A stretch of DNA of 64,000 nucleotides from the NCBI GenBank assembly GCA_963724285.1, contig CAVRUD010000032.1:372001-436000 (forward strand). The letters run 5' to 3'. The DNA comes from CAVRUD01 sp963724285 (GTDB lineage: Bacteria; Chloroflexota; Chloroflexia; Thermomicrobiales; UBA6265). The translations under genes and the position numbers were made by a program. Below the pieces are notes generated by a model. The model saw only the letters and a list, made by a program, of their open reading frames with translations, searched no databases and was not told the DNA's origin. This document shows positions 49,652 to 59,057 of this stretch, piece by piece (within the stretch, counting starts at the first letter, position 1; each line of letters opens with the position of its first letter).

Positions 49652-49972
49652 TTAGATCGAGCGCTTGCGGAGGGAGATCCCGGCCAGCCCGACCAGGGTC
49701 ACCGCCCCGGCCAGGAGCAGCCAGCCCAGCGCCAGGCCGCCGTCTTCCGTCCCCGTCCCGGTGTCCGGCAGGGCCGAGACGCTCGGCGCCACGCTCGGCG
49801 CCGCGCTCGCCGCCGGCGTCTCGCCCGGCTTGACGGGCTTGCCCGGGGTCGGGGTCTCCGTCGGGTGCACCGGGGCCACCGGGGTTTCCGTCGGGGGCAC
49901 CTCCACCGGCGGGGTCGGGGTCACGCACGGGCAGGCGCTCGGCGGCGGCTCGTTGCAGCCGGTCTCGTCGCC
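49652..49972 (-). CDS. giant 2, C-terminal linker and LPDTG anchor segment
   Basis: This frame follows GDETGCNEPPPSACPC with VTPTPPVEVPPTETPVAPVHPTE. It continues into an Ala/Ser/Pro-rich stretch, SALPDTGTGTEDGGLALGWLLLAGAVTLVGLAGISLRKRSI and a stop. The LPxTG-helix-basic tail is a sorting signal. The last 33 residues are very like those of the small protein at 60310. Confidence 0.75.
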   Translation of the reverse strand, partial: GDETGCNEPPPSACPCVTPTPPVEVPPTETPVAPVHPTETPTPGKPVKPGETPAASAAPSVAPSVSALPDTGTGTEDGGLALGWLLLAGAVTLVGLAGISLRKRSI

Positions 49973-50937
49973 GCTCGCCGAGCTCGCCCCCGTAGTCGCT
50001 GCCGGTGCACTCGCCGCCGATGTCGGCCCCGACCTCGCAGTCGGTGGCGTGCCCGAAGACGCTGCCGCCGACGACGCTGCCGGTGCAGTCGCCGTGGACG
50101 TCGCCGGTCACGGTGCAGCCGGTGGCGTTGCCCGGGACGTCGCCGTCGACGAAGCCGTTGACGCAGTTGCCGTCGTCGTTGATCTGGGCCAGGACGTTGG
50201 CCGCGATGCCCGCGCCCGCCGCCGAAGCGGCGAGCGGGGCCACGAAGACGCCGGCCAGGCCGGATTCCGCGGACGCGCCAGGGGCGTGCTCTTCCGCGTT
50301 GTCGAGGCAGGCGTCGAGGTCGTCGCAGGTTTCGGAGATGTCCTGACCCGTGCCGCCCGGACCACCGGTGCTATCACCGGACGTACCGGTCTGGCCAGGG
50401 CCGCCGTTGCCACCTGGGCCGCCGACACCGCCTGTAGCGAGCCCACCCGTGGCCGTTCCGGCGCCGCCGCCCAGACCATTCCCAGCGGTCGCGCCTCCAG
50501 ATGCCGCCCTGCCCCCGCGGCCGCCATCGTTATCGGCCCCACGGATGAAGGTGCCGGTCGTATCGCCCGTCGAGGCGTTACCGCCGGTGGCGTTGCCGCC
50601 CGTGTTATCGCCAGCGGTTGAGCCGCCGGCCGTTGCACTGCCACCAGTCCCGTTACCGCCGGTGTTGTCGCCGCCGATGACTGGGCTGGACGCGCCACCA
50701 CCAATCGCGGTGCTGGACGCTGCACCCTGGGCTGCGTCTGCGCCCGTGACACTGGTAGTCGCCGGACCGCCGTCACCACCACCGGCACCACCAGAGCCGC
50801 CGAAGGCATCTGCCGCGCCGGTTGTCGACGACACGGGACCAAGCCCGATCGCGCGCCCCGAAGTAGCAGCGCCGGCGGACGCGCCATCGTTCGAGACCGT
50901 GATGTCGACCGAGCCGCCATTGACCATCGAGCGTCGT
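49972..50937 (-). CDS. giant 2, last module and Cys-repeat domain segment
   Basis: This segment runs from VNGGSVDITVSNDGASAG through module 8 (TTGTFIRGADNDGGRGG). It ends GQDISETCDDLDACLDNAEEHAPG, an Ala-rich segment, and AQINDDGNCVNGFVDGDVPGNATGC up to the Asp/Glu-rich repeat GGELG. The Cys repeat is almost identical to that of the 229-residue protein at 60310. The frame breaks at 49972, and then Arg-rich nonsense follows in this frame. Confidence 0.72.
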
Positions 50938-53826
50938 GGCGGTTCCTCCGGTCCCGCTTCCGCCGCCGGCGCCAGCACCGCCGTTGCCGGAGCCCCCCGT
51001 CGCCGTTCCACCGACGGTCGTGCCCGCGGTCGTGTCACCGATCGCCGTGCCGCCCGCTCCGCCACTGGCGATTCCGCCGGTGCCGGTTGCGTCCGACGCG
51101 TCGCCTGTTCCGCCGATGGCGAATGCATCGCCGCCGGTCAGAACGGACCCGGCTCCGCCCGCTCCGCCTGTGCGACCGGCACCGCCGTTGGCAACGCCGG
51201 TTTCGACATGGCCCCCGGCGCCGCCTGACGCGGTGCTCGTGATCGTCTCGGTGGCGTCGACGCCGGGATCCTGGTCACCTGAGATCGCGGTAGCGGCGGC
51301 GTCTCCGCCAATGCCACCGGTCGCGGCACCAGAGTTTGCGTTGCCACCTACTCCGCCGGAGCCGCCATTCCCACCTGCGCCAGCGTCGCCATCGTCCCCG
51401 CCGTGTCCGCCGGTAGCCGTTCCACCAGCGCCGCCGTAACCGTTTCCACCAGTGCCGTTACCGGACGTAGCGCTACCGCCACGTCCGCCGTCGTTATCGC
51501 CACCAGATGTCCGAACGCCTGTCGTGTTCCCAGTGGTGGCGCTTCCGCCGGATCCGCTTCCACCAGCACCATCGCCGGCACTCGACGAACCGCCAATGGC
51601 AGACCCGGAGGAGCCAGCGCCGCCGGTGTTATCTGCGCCCGAGGTCGACGCGACGGCAGCGCCACCCGTGGCGCTGCTTGTTGCTGCGCCACTCGTCGCG
51701 TCGCCACCCGTCAGATTGGCCGTGGCAGCACCACCTGCGCCGCCATCAGCAAGGCCTCCAGGGCCGCCGTTGCCGCCAGTAGCGAAGCCGTCACCGGTCG
51801 AGCTATCGGCCGCGGCCGATGTCGCCCCACCGCTGGATGCAGTTCCACCGATGACCGCACCGGTCGAGACGCTTACATCGACACTACCGCCGGTGGCATC
51901 ACCGCTCGTGGCACCACCGCCGGCACCAGCGCCGCCGCCGCTACCGGCCCCGCCGGTGCCTGCGCCGCCGTTGGCCGTACCGCCGAGGGTGGTACCGCCA
52001 TCGGTGTCGCCGGTCGTCAAGCCACCGGCGCCACCGGTCGCGGTGCCACCGGTGCCGGCCCCGGAGAGCCCAAGTCCGCCGCCCGCGTCGGCCTCGCCGC
52101 CGTTGGCATTCGAACCGGTGCCGCCCGCGCCACCAGCGCCACCGGGACCGCCGTTGGTCTCACCGCTCAACGCCGCGCCACCGTTGCCGCCCGTGCTGTC
52201 CGATTCAGCGTCTGCTGCCGTGCCACCTGGATTGTCGGTGTCATCAGGATCGATATCGCCGCCGACCGCGCCAATCGCCTGGCCGAGGCCCCCGGCGCCG
52301 CCCGTCGCCGCGCCACTGACGGCATTGCCGCCCGCGCCGCCCGCGCCACCGTTACCGCCATCGCCCGCTTCTCCGTCACCGCCTTCAGCCGTGCCGGCAT
52401 CGCCACCGAAGGCGGAACCGCCGTTTCCGTTGCCAGAGATAGCGCCACCGCCGCGACCGGCGTCGTTATCGGCGCCGTTGGTCCGGCCACCGGTGGTGTC
52501 ACCCGTGGTCGCCGCGCCGCCCGTGCCGTTGCCACCGGTCCCGTTGCCGGCGACAGAGTTTCCAGCCGTTGCGGCCCCAGCCGTGCCGGCGCCGCCCGTG
52601 TTCAGGCCGCCCGTCGTGGTGGAAGTTGCGTTGCCGCCTGTCGACGATGTCGAAGCATTCCCGGAGGTGGCATCTCCGCCGATGATCGTCACCGACGCCG
52701 CGCCACCATCGCCACCGTCAGAGCCGGTGCCGCCGTTTCCGCCGGCTCCGCCAATCGCGGTAGCGTTTCCGGCGGTCGAAGTCGCGTCGCCGCTCGAGAC
52801 GGCGATCTGGCCGGCCTGAACGCCGCCGCCGATCGCCAACGTGCTCTCGACGGTGTCTGTCGTGCTTCCGCCAGTTCCAGAGCCGCCAGTGGCGCCTCCG
52901 CCGATCGAAGGCACCCCGCCGGTACCGGTTCCCCCGGTGGCGACGCCACCGTTTGCCGTGCCGCCGCGGACCGTACCGCCGTTCGTGTCGCCGTCCGCCG
53001 AGCCTCCAGCGCCACCTGTGGCGGTTCCGCCGGAGCCGGTCGCGTCGGATGCATCACCATCGCCGCCATCAGCGAACGCGGCGCCACCGACGCCCGTCCC
53101 GCCGGCTGCGCCCGCGCCACCAATCCCACCGATTCCGCCGTTCGCTGCGCCGGAGTCCCCGGCACCACCATCGCCACCGGTGCCGGTCGCGGTCGCGTTG
53201 CCGGTCTCGCTATCCGCGGTCAGGCCTGCGCCGATCCCAGCGCCTCCCGCTCCGCCGGTCGCTGCACCGGAGTTGGCATTGCCACCATCTCCGCCGTTGC
53301 CACCGTTGCCGCCGTAACCGCCGTCGCCATCGCCGCCGTCCGAGATGCCGCCGTCACCACCGTTGCCGGTACCGCCGATTCCGGCGCCACTGACCGCGTT
53401 GCCGCCGTCGCCGCCGTCGTTCAAGCCGCCGCGGGTCCGGCCGCCAGTCGTATCGCCTGATGTCGCGCGACCACCCGTCGCGTTGCCGCCATTGCCGTCA
53501 CCGGCAACGGAGTCGCCCGCCGTGGCCGCGCCAGCTGTTCCGGCCCCGCCGGAGTTGCCACCACCGCTAACGGCGTTGCTGGCATCACCGGTGGTCACCG
53601 CAGCGGATGCGGAACCAGATGTCGCCGCACCATTGGTAATGGAGCAAGTCGCCGCACCACCGTCACCGCCGGAACTTGCTGTGCCGCCAGCGCCACCCGG
53701 GCCGCCAACCGCAAACGCAGCGACCTCGGGGGGTCCGCCGAATCCATCGCAGTTACCGCCAATGGCGTTTGCGTCGCCACTGGTGGCAACCGTGGTGTTG
53801 ACTGCATCGAGGCGCAGTGGCGCCAC
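50773..53826 (-). CDS. giant 2, three-module central segment
   Basis: A 1,017-residue open segment holding modules 5-7. Markers are GRTRGGLNDGGDGG, GRTNGADNDAGRGG and VRTSGGDNDGGRGG. Each module starts with a beta-like segment rich in Val/Ala (VNTTVATSGDANAIGG, IAVSSGDATSTAGNATAIGG, VSVSTGAVIGG). Real coding probably spans about 50937-53822; the last 55 residues at the C-terminal end are out-of-frame sequence. Confidence 0.72.
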   Translation of the reverse strand: MAPLRLDAVNTTVATSGDANAIGGNCDGFGGPPEVAAFAVGGPGGAGGTASSGGDGGAATCSITNGAATSGSASAAVTTGDASNAVSGGGNSGGAGTAGAATAGDSVAGDGNGGNATGGRATSGDTTGGRTRGGLNDGGDGGNAVSGAGIGGTGNGGDGGISDGGDGDGGYGGNGGNGGDGGNANSGAATGGAGGAGIGAGLTADSETGNATATGTGGDGGAGDSGAANGGIGGIGGAGAAGGTGVGGAAFADGGDGDASDATGSGGTATGGAGGSADGDTNGGTVRGGTANGGVATGGTGTGGVPSIGGGATGGSGTGGSTTDTVESTLAIGGGVQAGQIAVSSGDATSTAGNATAIGGAGGNGGTGSDGGDGGAASVTIIGGDATSGNASTSSTGGNATSTTTGGLNTGGAGTAGAATAGNSVAGNGTGGNGTGGAATTGDTTGGRTNGADNDAGRGGGAISGNGNGGSAFGGDAGTAEGGDGEAGDGGNGGAGGAGGNAVSGAATGGAGGLGQAIGAVGGDIDPDDTDNPGGTAADAESDSTGGNGGAALSGETNGGPGGAGGAGGTGSNANGGEADAGGGLGLSGAGTGGTATGGAGGLTTGDTDGGTTLGGTANGGAGTGGAGSGGGAGAGGGATSGDATGGSVDVSVSTGAVIGGTASSGGATSAAADSSTGDGFATGGNGGPGGLADGGAGGAATANLTGGDATSGAATSSATGGAAVASTSGADNTGGAGSSGSAIGGSSSAGDGAGGSGSGGSATTGNTTGVRTSGGDNDGGRGGSATSGNGTGGNGYGGAGGTATGGHGGDDGDAGAGGNGGSGGVGGNANSGAATGGIGGDAAATAISGDQDPGVDATETITSTASGGAGGHVETGVANGGAGRTGGAGGAGSVLTGGDAFAIGGTGDASDATGTGGIASGGAGGTAIGDTTAGTTVGGTATGGSGNGGAGAGGGSGTGGTATTLDGQWRLGRHHGLERWRVRRRCYFGARDRAWSRVVDNRRGRCLRRLWWCRWW

Positions 53827-54676
53827 CGTTGGTCACGGTAGAGTCGACCGAGCCGCCAGTGCCAGTACCGCCCGTCGCGGCACCGCCAGCGGCGCTCGCC
53901 GCGCCTGTGCCGCTGCCAGCCGTCGCCGCACCGCCGTTCGCGCTGCCGCCTGTGGTGGCTCCGCCGGTGGTATCGCCGGAGCCGGAGCCGCCTGCTCCGC
54001 CGTTGGCGGTTCCACCGATCCCGTTTCCGCCCAGACCATTGCCGCCGTTCGCGGTAGCCGCACCGCCGGTGCCGGCTCCACCAGCCCCGCCGTTCGCGGC
54101 GCCTCCGCCCTCGCCGCCAGTCGCGGCCCCGGTCGTTCCAGCGCCGCCGGTTCCGCCGGCGGCATTTCCGGTACCGGAAACGCCATCGCCGTTGAGGACG
54201 TCATCGGCGTCGTTTCCACGGTCGCCGCCGCCCGAGACCGCGCCGGCGCCACCGCCGTTGCCGCCCGTCGCGGTGCCAGAGCTTGCGTTTCCACCGTCGC
54301 CGCCGATGCCGCCCCGGCCACCCCGGCCACCGAAGCCGTCGCCGCCGTCGGCATCGCCGCCATCTCCACCGTTGCCGTCGCCGCCGACGCCATCCCCACC
54401 GGACGCATCGCCGCCATCGCCGCCGGTGTTGTCGCCGCCGATCGTGCGCCCGCCAGTGGTGTCACCTGTCGTTGCCGCGCCACCAGTCGACGTGCCGCCA
54501 ACTCCGTCACCACCGGTCGAGTCACCAGCCGTCGCCGCTCCACCGGTACCAGTGCCGCCCCTGTTGCCGTTGTTGGTCGCCGAAGCTGTCGCGTCGCCAC
54601 CCGTGGCCGTGCTGGACGCGCTGCCAGACGTTTGCGCCCTCACCGCCATTGAGGACGACCGAAGCGGAGCCGCCAT
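53753..54676 (-). CDS. giant 2, one-module segment
   Basis: A 307-residue open segment holding module 4 (GRTIGGDNTGGDGGDASGGDGVGG). It enters from about 54645 (AQTSGSASSTATGGDATASATNNGNRGG) and leaves at about 53822 (GGSVDSTVTNGGA). Both junctions overlap the neighbouring segments, as expected of single-base indels. Confidence 0.7.
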   Translation of the reverse strand: MAAPLRSSSMAVRAQTSGSASSTATGGDATASATNNGNRGGTGTGGAATAGDSTGGDGVGGTSTGGAATTGDTTGGRTIGGDNTGGDGGDASGGDGVGGDGNGGDGGDADGGDGFGGRGGRGGIGGDGGNASSGTATGGNGGGAGAVSGGGDRGNDADDVLNGDGVSGTGNAAGGTGGAGTTGAATGGEGGGAANGGAGGAGTGGAATANGGNGLGGNGIGGTANGGAGGSGSGDTTGGATTGGSANGGAATAGSGTGAASAAGGAATGGTGTGGSVDSTVTNGGATAPRCSQHHGCHQWRRKRHWR

Positions 54677-57542
54677 TCCCTCCAGTGGCCAGGATCACTC
54701 CGCCCGATCCGCCGTCTCCGCCGGTCGCCTCGGCGTCACCGACCTCGTTGGTGGCGTCGCCCGAGACAGCACCAGCAGTCGACGCGTTGCCGGCGGTCAC
54801 CGGTGCCGTGGTCGTTTCGGTAGTAACGGTTCCGCCCGTGCCAGTGCCGCCCGTGGCTGCGCCTCCGGCAGCACTAGCGCCGCCGGTCCCGGCCCCGCCG
54901 GTTGCTGCCCCACCCGTTGCGGTTCCACCCGCGGTGGCACCGCCCGTTGTGTCGCCGGAAGCGTCGCCGCCGATGCCACCAGTCGCGTTGCCGCCGGTGC
55001 CGTCGCCACCGATGCCGTTACCGCCATTGGCAGTTCCAGAGCCGCCATTCCCGATACCGCCACCACCGCCGTTACCGCCGGTACCAGCCGCACCGCCCAG
55101 CGCGGCGCCAGAGGTTGCGCTGCCGCCGTTACCGCCGATCGCCGTGCTCGTCGCGGTCGCGTCGTCAGCCACGACACCGGCCCGGATAGCCGCCAGGGCC
55201 GCTCCGACGCCGCCGTTGCCTCCGTTCGCGCCGCCAGACGCACCATCGCCCCCGGTTCCGCCGGCACCACCGGCACCGCCCGCGCCACCGCGGCCGATGC
55301 CACCCGTGGCGCTTCCGCCGTCACCACCATTGCCGTCGCCGCCAATGCCATCGCCGGCCGCGGCATCGCCGCCGTCACCCGCGATATTGCCGCCGCCGGT
55401 GGTATCGCCGCCGGTGGTATCGCCGCTGATCGCGACGCCACCGTTCGCATCACCGCCCGCGCCGTTCCCGGCAGTGGAGCTGCCCGCGGTTGCCGCGCCA
55501 CCGACGGCATTTCCACCGGTGTTGCCGGTGCTGGTTGTCGTGCTCGTCGCGTCGCCGCCAGTTGCGGTCGAGGTCGCATTGCCGGACGTGGCCGGGCCGC
55601 CGTTGACGTCGGAGGTCGCGTCGCCGCCAACTCCTCCCTGAGTCAGGGCGCCACCGGCGTCGCCGCCATCGCCAGCGATTGCCGTCGAGGCACCAGTCGT
55701 GGACGTGGCACTGCCGGAGGTCGCCGGACCTGCCAACGCATCGCCGGCGGTCGCCGTACCACCATCGACCGTAACGTCAACATCACCGGCTTCCGCCGTT
55801 CCGCCTGTCGCCGCGCCCCCAGCGCCGCTGGCTCCACCGATTCCGGTACCTGCAGCGGCGGCGCCACCGGTCGCGCTTCCGCCCGTCGTCGAGCCGCCAA
55901 AGGTGTCGCCACTGGCGTCGCCGCCAGCTCCGCCCGTGGCGTTGCCGCCGGTGCCGTTGCCACCGGTGCCGTTCCCGCCATCGCTGGTCGCGGCGCCGCC
56001 ATTGCCGGCGCCGCCATTACCACCTGTGCCACCAGCAGCGCCCGGGCCGCCATCGGCGGAGCCGCTGGTTGCCTGGCCACCTTGCCCGCCGGTCGCGGAC
56101 GCGGAGGCGGTGGAATCACCTTCTTCGTATTCCTCGGTCTCGGCGTCGCCACCGGCACCGCCATTGGCGTTGCCCGTGGAGCCGTCGCCGCCCAGACCGC
56201 CGCCGCCACCGGCACCGCCGGCGCCGCCCGTGCCGCGGCCACCCGTGGCATCCCCACCGGCGCCGCCGTTGCCGTCGCCGCCGAATCCGATGCCACCGGC
56301 CGCGTCGCCGCCGTCACCGCCGATGTTGCCGCCGCCGGTGGTGTTCCCGCCGGTCGTATCGCCGGAGGTCGCCGCACCGGCGACCGCATCTCCGCCGATA
56401 CCCGCGCCGGCCGCGGAGGTGCCGCCGATCGCGGCGCCACCGGTCGCGCTGCCGCCTCTGTTGCCACCGCCGGATACGGTGAGCGTGGCCGTTCCGCCCG
56501 TTGCACTCACCTCGGCGTCGCCGCTGGTCGCCGGACCGCCATCGTTGGTCGCGTTCGCATCACCACCGGCGCCGCCGCCAGCCAAGAACCCACCGTTGCC
56601 GCCATCACCGCCGATGGCCGTGCTCGGCCCCGCCGTGCTGGTCGCGTCGCCGGTCGTTGCATCACCGGTCGTCGCATCGCCGCCGAGTGCGGCGCCGCTC
56701 GTTACGGTCGAAGAGACGTCTCCGCCTTCGGCGTCTGCCGCCAGTTGCCGCACCACCGTCCGCGGCGCGCTACCGCCTTCCGCGTCGCCGCCGGTTGCCG
56801 CACCACCGGTGGCGCTGCCGCCCGTGGTGTTGCCGCCAACGGTCTCGCCAGTTGCGTTTCCACCATCTCCACCGGTGGCGTTGCCACCCTGGCCGGCACC
56901 GGCGTTGCCATCGCCGCCGTCCGCTACCGCGTCACCGCCGGTGCCAATCCCGCCGTCGCCGCCAAGTCCGCCCGTTCCGCCGTCGCCACCACTCGACGTG
57001 CCACTGGTGGCGGTGCCACCGGCACCGCCGGTGCCGTTACCACTCGATTCGCCCTCGGTGCCGTCCTGGGCGTCTCCGGTCGAAGCCTGACCGCCGGTTC
57101 CACCGGAGCCACCGATGCCGCCAGCGCCACCCGCGCTTGGGCCACCGATCGCAATACCCGCAAATCCGCCGGTGCCATCACCGGAGTACGCATCTCCAGC
57201 AGTCGCGACGCCGCCAGCGCCGCCGAGATTGCCACCGCCAATCGTATTGCCGCCGGTGGTGTTGCCCGCGATGGCGTGGCCACCGGTCGCGCTGCCCGCA
57301 ACCGCGGCCCCGCCAACCGAACTCCCGCCCGTCGCGGCACCACCAACGCCACTACCGGCCGTGTTGCCACCGCCGGTTGTCGAGTTCGTCGCGCCCCCGC
57401 CGGTAGCGGTGTTTGTGGCGTCACCAGTCGTGGCAGGATCCACCGGTGCTCGTCGCAGTTCCGGAACCGCCTGCACCACCAGGTCCACCCAAGAAACCAC
57501 CGGGAGCGCCCGCGCATCCATTGATCGGCGTCGTGGGTCCAT
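54522..57542 (-). CDS. giant 2, N-proximal modules segment
   Basis: A 1,006-residue open segment holding modules 1-3 (markers NTIGGGNLGGAGG, NTTGGGNIGGDGG, DTTGGGNIAGDGG). Coherent sequence starts at about 57440 (PATTGDATNTATGGGATNSTTGG) and ends at about 54645 (GGSASVVLNGGEGA). One acidic insert (AETEEYEEGDSTASASAT) interrupts the Gly-rich pattern. Confidence 0.72.
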   Translation of the reverse strand: MDPRRRSMDARALPVVSWVDLVVQAVPELRRAPVDPATTGDATNTATGGGATNSTTGGGNTAGSGVGGAATGGSSVGGAAVAGSATGGHAIAGNTTGGNTIGGGNLGGAGGVATAGDAYSGDGTGGFAGIAIGGPSAGGAGGIGGSGGTGGQASTGDAQDGTEGESSGNGTGGAGGTATSGTSSGGDGGTGGLGGDGGIGTGGDAVADGGDGNAGAGQGGNATGGDGGNATGETVGGNTTGGSATGGAATGGDAEGGSAPRTVVRQLAADAEGGDVSSTVTSGAALGGDATTGDATTGDATSTAGPSTAIGGDGGNGGFLAGGGAGGDANATNDGGPATSGDAEVSATGGTATLTVSGGGNRGGSATGGAAIGGTSAAGAGIGGDAVAGAATSGDTTGGNTTGGGNIGGDGGDAAGGIGFGGDGNGGAGGDATGGRGTGGAGGAGGGGGLGGDGSTGNANGGAGGDAETEEYEEGDSTASASATGGQGGQATSGSADGGPGAAGGTGGNGGAGNGGAATSDGGNGTGGNGTGGNATGGAGGDASGDTFGGSTTGGSATGGAAAAGTGIGGASGAGGAATGGTAEAGDVDVTVDGGTATAGDALAGPATSGSATSTTGASTAIAGDGGDAGGALTQGGVGGDATSDVNGGPATSGNATSTATGGDATSTTTSTGNTGGNAVGGAATAGSSTAGNGAGGDANGGVAISGDTTGGDTTGGGNIAGDGGDAAAGDGIGGDGNGGDGGSATGGIGRGGAGGAGGAGGTGGDGASGGANGGNGGVGAALAAIRAGVVADDATATSTAIGGNGGSATSGAALGGAAGTGGNGGGGGIGNGGSGTANGGNGIGGDGTGGNATGGIGGDASGDTTGGATAGGTATGGAATGGAGTGGASAAGGAATGGTGTGGTVTTETTTAPVTAGNASTAGAVSGDATNEVGDAEATGGDGGSGGVILATGGNGGSASVVLNGGEGANVWQRVQHGHGWRRDSFGDQQRQQGRHWYRWSGDGW

Positions 57543-57810
57543 CTGCAGAGGAGGCAGTCCCTGTTACCGAGTCTCCTGTCGTCGCTCCGCCGGCAGTTGC
57601 CCCGCCGCTTGATGTCGATCCGGAGACGCCGCCTCCGGCACCAGCTCCGCCGGTCGCGGCGCCACCATCGCCACTGGCGCCGCCGACGGCATCACCGCCG
57701 GTCGAATCGCCGCCGGTGGCGCCGCCACCGGTCGTGTTGCCGCCGGTCGTGCCGCCGGAGCCACTACCGGCGTCCCCGCCGGTCGGCGGTTCCATCTCCG
57801 GCGGGCGCAC
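57421..57810 (-). CDS. giant 2, fragment between signal region and first module
   Basis: This open segment reads GGDAGSGSGGTTGGNTTGGGATGGDSTGGDAVGG and continues to INGCAGAPGGFLGGPGGAGGSGTATSTGG. It links the signal-peptide fragment to the module segment. The first dozen residues (RPPEMEPP) are out of frame. One isolated Cys is present. Confidence 0.55.
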   Translation of the reverse strand: MRPPEMEPPTGGDAGSGSGGTTGGNTTGGGATGGDSTGGDAVGGASGDGGAATGGAGAGGGVSGSTSSGGATAGGATTGDSVTGTASSADGPTTPINGCAGAPGGFLGGPGGAGGSGTATSTGGSCHDW

Positions 57811-58046
57811 CCGCCGGTTCCGCCGTCGGCGGTTCCATCACCGGCGGGCGCACCCCCGCCGGTCCCGCCCTGGTCGCCGGGATCGCCGGAACCACCGTCC
57901 GAGCCGGAGTCCTGGAAGCGGCCGATCGTCTGGCCGGGCACGGTGCCCCCGCCGGCAAAAGCCGGGGTGGCATACGCGAACATGCTGACGATGATCGTCA
58001 GCACACCCACCAGGCGCAGCAGCGACGCTACTCTCGTCTGACTCAC
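57790..58046 (-). CDS. giant 2, signal-peptide segment
   Basis: GTG 58046 with the signal peptide described for the whole gene, then GGGTVPGQTIGRFQDSGSDGG. The end contains a 45-bp direct repeat encoding GGTGGGAPAGDGTADGG, within which two extra bases break the frame. Confidence 0.7.
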
Positions 58047-58569
58047 TCGATGTCCCTCCCGATACCGTCGCCGCTTCGCCGTGGCGTGGCTCTGTCGCGA
58101 TGTGGCCGTCGTCCCTGACACTTCGTGGTTCAACGCGCCCCCCGCCAGCCCTCGGCGACTGCCGAAGTCTTCCCGTCCAGGATCGGCCGATCCCGCCAAG
58201 CGCATCCCGCGAGATGCGCCGGACCCTCCGGCCGGAGTCGTTCGATGAGTAGGAGCGTGCCGTGTTCGAATGACCTGGCCTGCCGCGTCACTGCTCGAAA
58301 AATGCATCGGCCCCGATTGCTGGCTTGCAAGCGATCGGGTTCTTCGACCGTCATTCTCCGGCGACACCGCATCGCCCTTGCCCCGCGGCTCAGTCATTCG
58401 CACCCGCCCCTCCGTCCGATGACTGCCGCAATCCTGACCGCACTACCGCACGTCGCATGGCCAGGTTACTCAAACAACTCCGGCTCCAATCACAGATCCG
58501 GAGCATCAATATCACGGAGAACGCTCGATCCCTCTTCGGTGCGCCGATAAGCGCGCATAGACGTGTGCC

Positions 58570-58598
58570 ATCGTAGCAGGCGAATAAGGCCCTCACAA
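58570..58598 (-). promoter_or_regulatory. conserved promoter of giant gene 2
   Basis: Minus strand TTGTGA (58598-58593), 17 bp, TACGAT (58575-58570). About 65 bp around it, from AATGCTTGTG to GATCGGCGC-like TATCGGCGC, matches the giant 1 promoter at roughly three bases in four. The leader to GTG 58046 is about 515 bases. Confidence 0.6.
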
Positions 58599-58838
58599 GC
58601 ATTCGCATCGGATTCTTTACGGAATATGCGCAAATCAATGTGCCTCTAGTTCCTGCAACGATTCGGTTTTCGCAGCGTAGGTACTCCGGACGTTTCCTGT
58701 AGCGCCGGAGGATGACCGGAGATCGTGGGAATCAGGTCGCCCATTTCGACGCACCGTCGTCAATTCAGGTCGCTGTAGACGTGGATCAGTGCCGGGTCCT
58801 CTGCTGTCGATTTCGGGGCCATTACGCGCGGAAAAACA

Positions 58839-58869
58839 GGAGCGCCGCGGTCGATGACCGCGGCGCTCC
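58839..58869. terminator. hairpin terminator-like structure
   Basis: GGAGCGCCGCGGTC pairs perfectly with GACCGCGGCGCTCC around GAT. Same stem as at 49189-49217. Weak T tract. Confidence 0.5.
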
Positions 58870-59007
58870 CATTGGTTAGCGTATCGTCCGCGCGCTCTAT
58901 GTTCGCCCGAAAGGGTTTGGGACTAGTACTACAGCCGCACTCTGTCTCTGAGGCGGGTCAGCGGTCGTCGATCGTCGCCGCGTGTGGCCCGCGCCTGGCG
59001 ACGCTGA

Positions 59008-59044
59008 GAACGGGAGGAGGTCGCCCAGTGACCTCCTCCCGTTC
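59008..59044 (-). terminator. terminator hairpin after cupredoxin-like gene
   Basis: Perfect 15-bp stem GAACGGGAGGAGGTC/GACCTCCTCCCGTTC with a 7-base loop, 14 bp after the stop at 59058. No marked T run. Confidence 0.65.
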
Positions 59045-59057
59045 AACCGATCGGCCG

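Larger units (their letters stand above)
49652..58046 (-). pseudogene. giant glycine-rich LPDTG-anchored protein 2, broken by several frameshifts
   Basis: Read with frame corrections near 57800 (probably two), 57440, 54645, 53822, 50937 and 49972, this is one protein of about 2,790 residues. GTG 58046 (GGAGGG 7 bases upstream) begins VSQTRVASLLRLVGVLTIIVSMFAYATPAFA, a signal peptide. Eight tandem modules of about 330 residues follow, each with TTGGxTxGGxNxGGxGG. Next come a conserved 60-residue Cys-repeat domain, a Pro/Thr linker (VEVPPTETPVAPVHPTETPTPG), LPDTG, a membrane helix and RKRS. It would be covalently wall-anchored if a sortase is present. Amino-acid sequence stays coherent across every break, so the breaks are recent or are assembly indels. 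The open segments are listed separately. Confidence 0.75.

Noticed and set aside
50350..57988. Long Pro-rich plus-strand frames opposite giant gene 2
   Set aside because: Same antisense effect; they also change frame with the minus-strand indels and show no start context.
37242..58000. Possible CRISPR or satellite arrays in the giant regions
   Set aside because: The repetition is protein-driven and degenerate at DNA level, with no constant repeat/unique spacer pattern.
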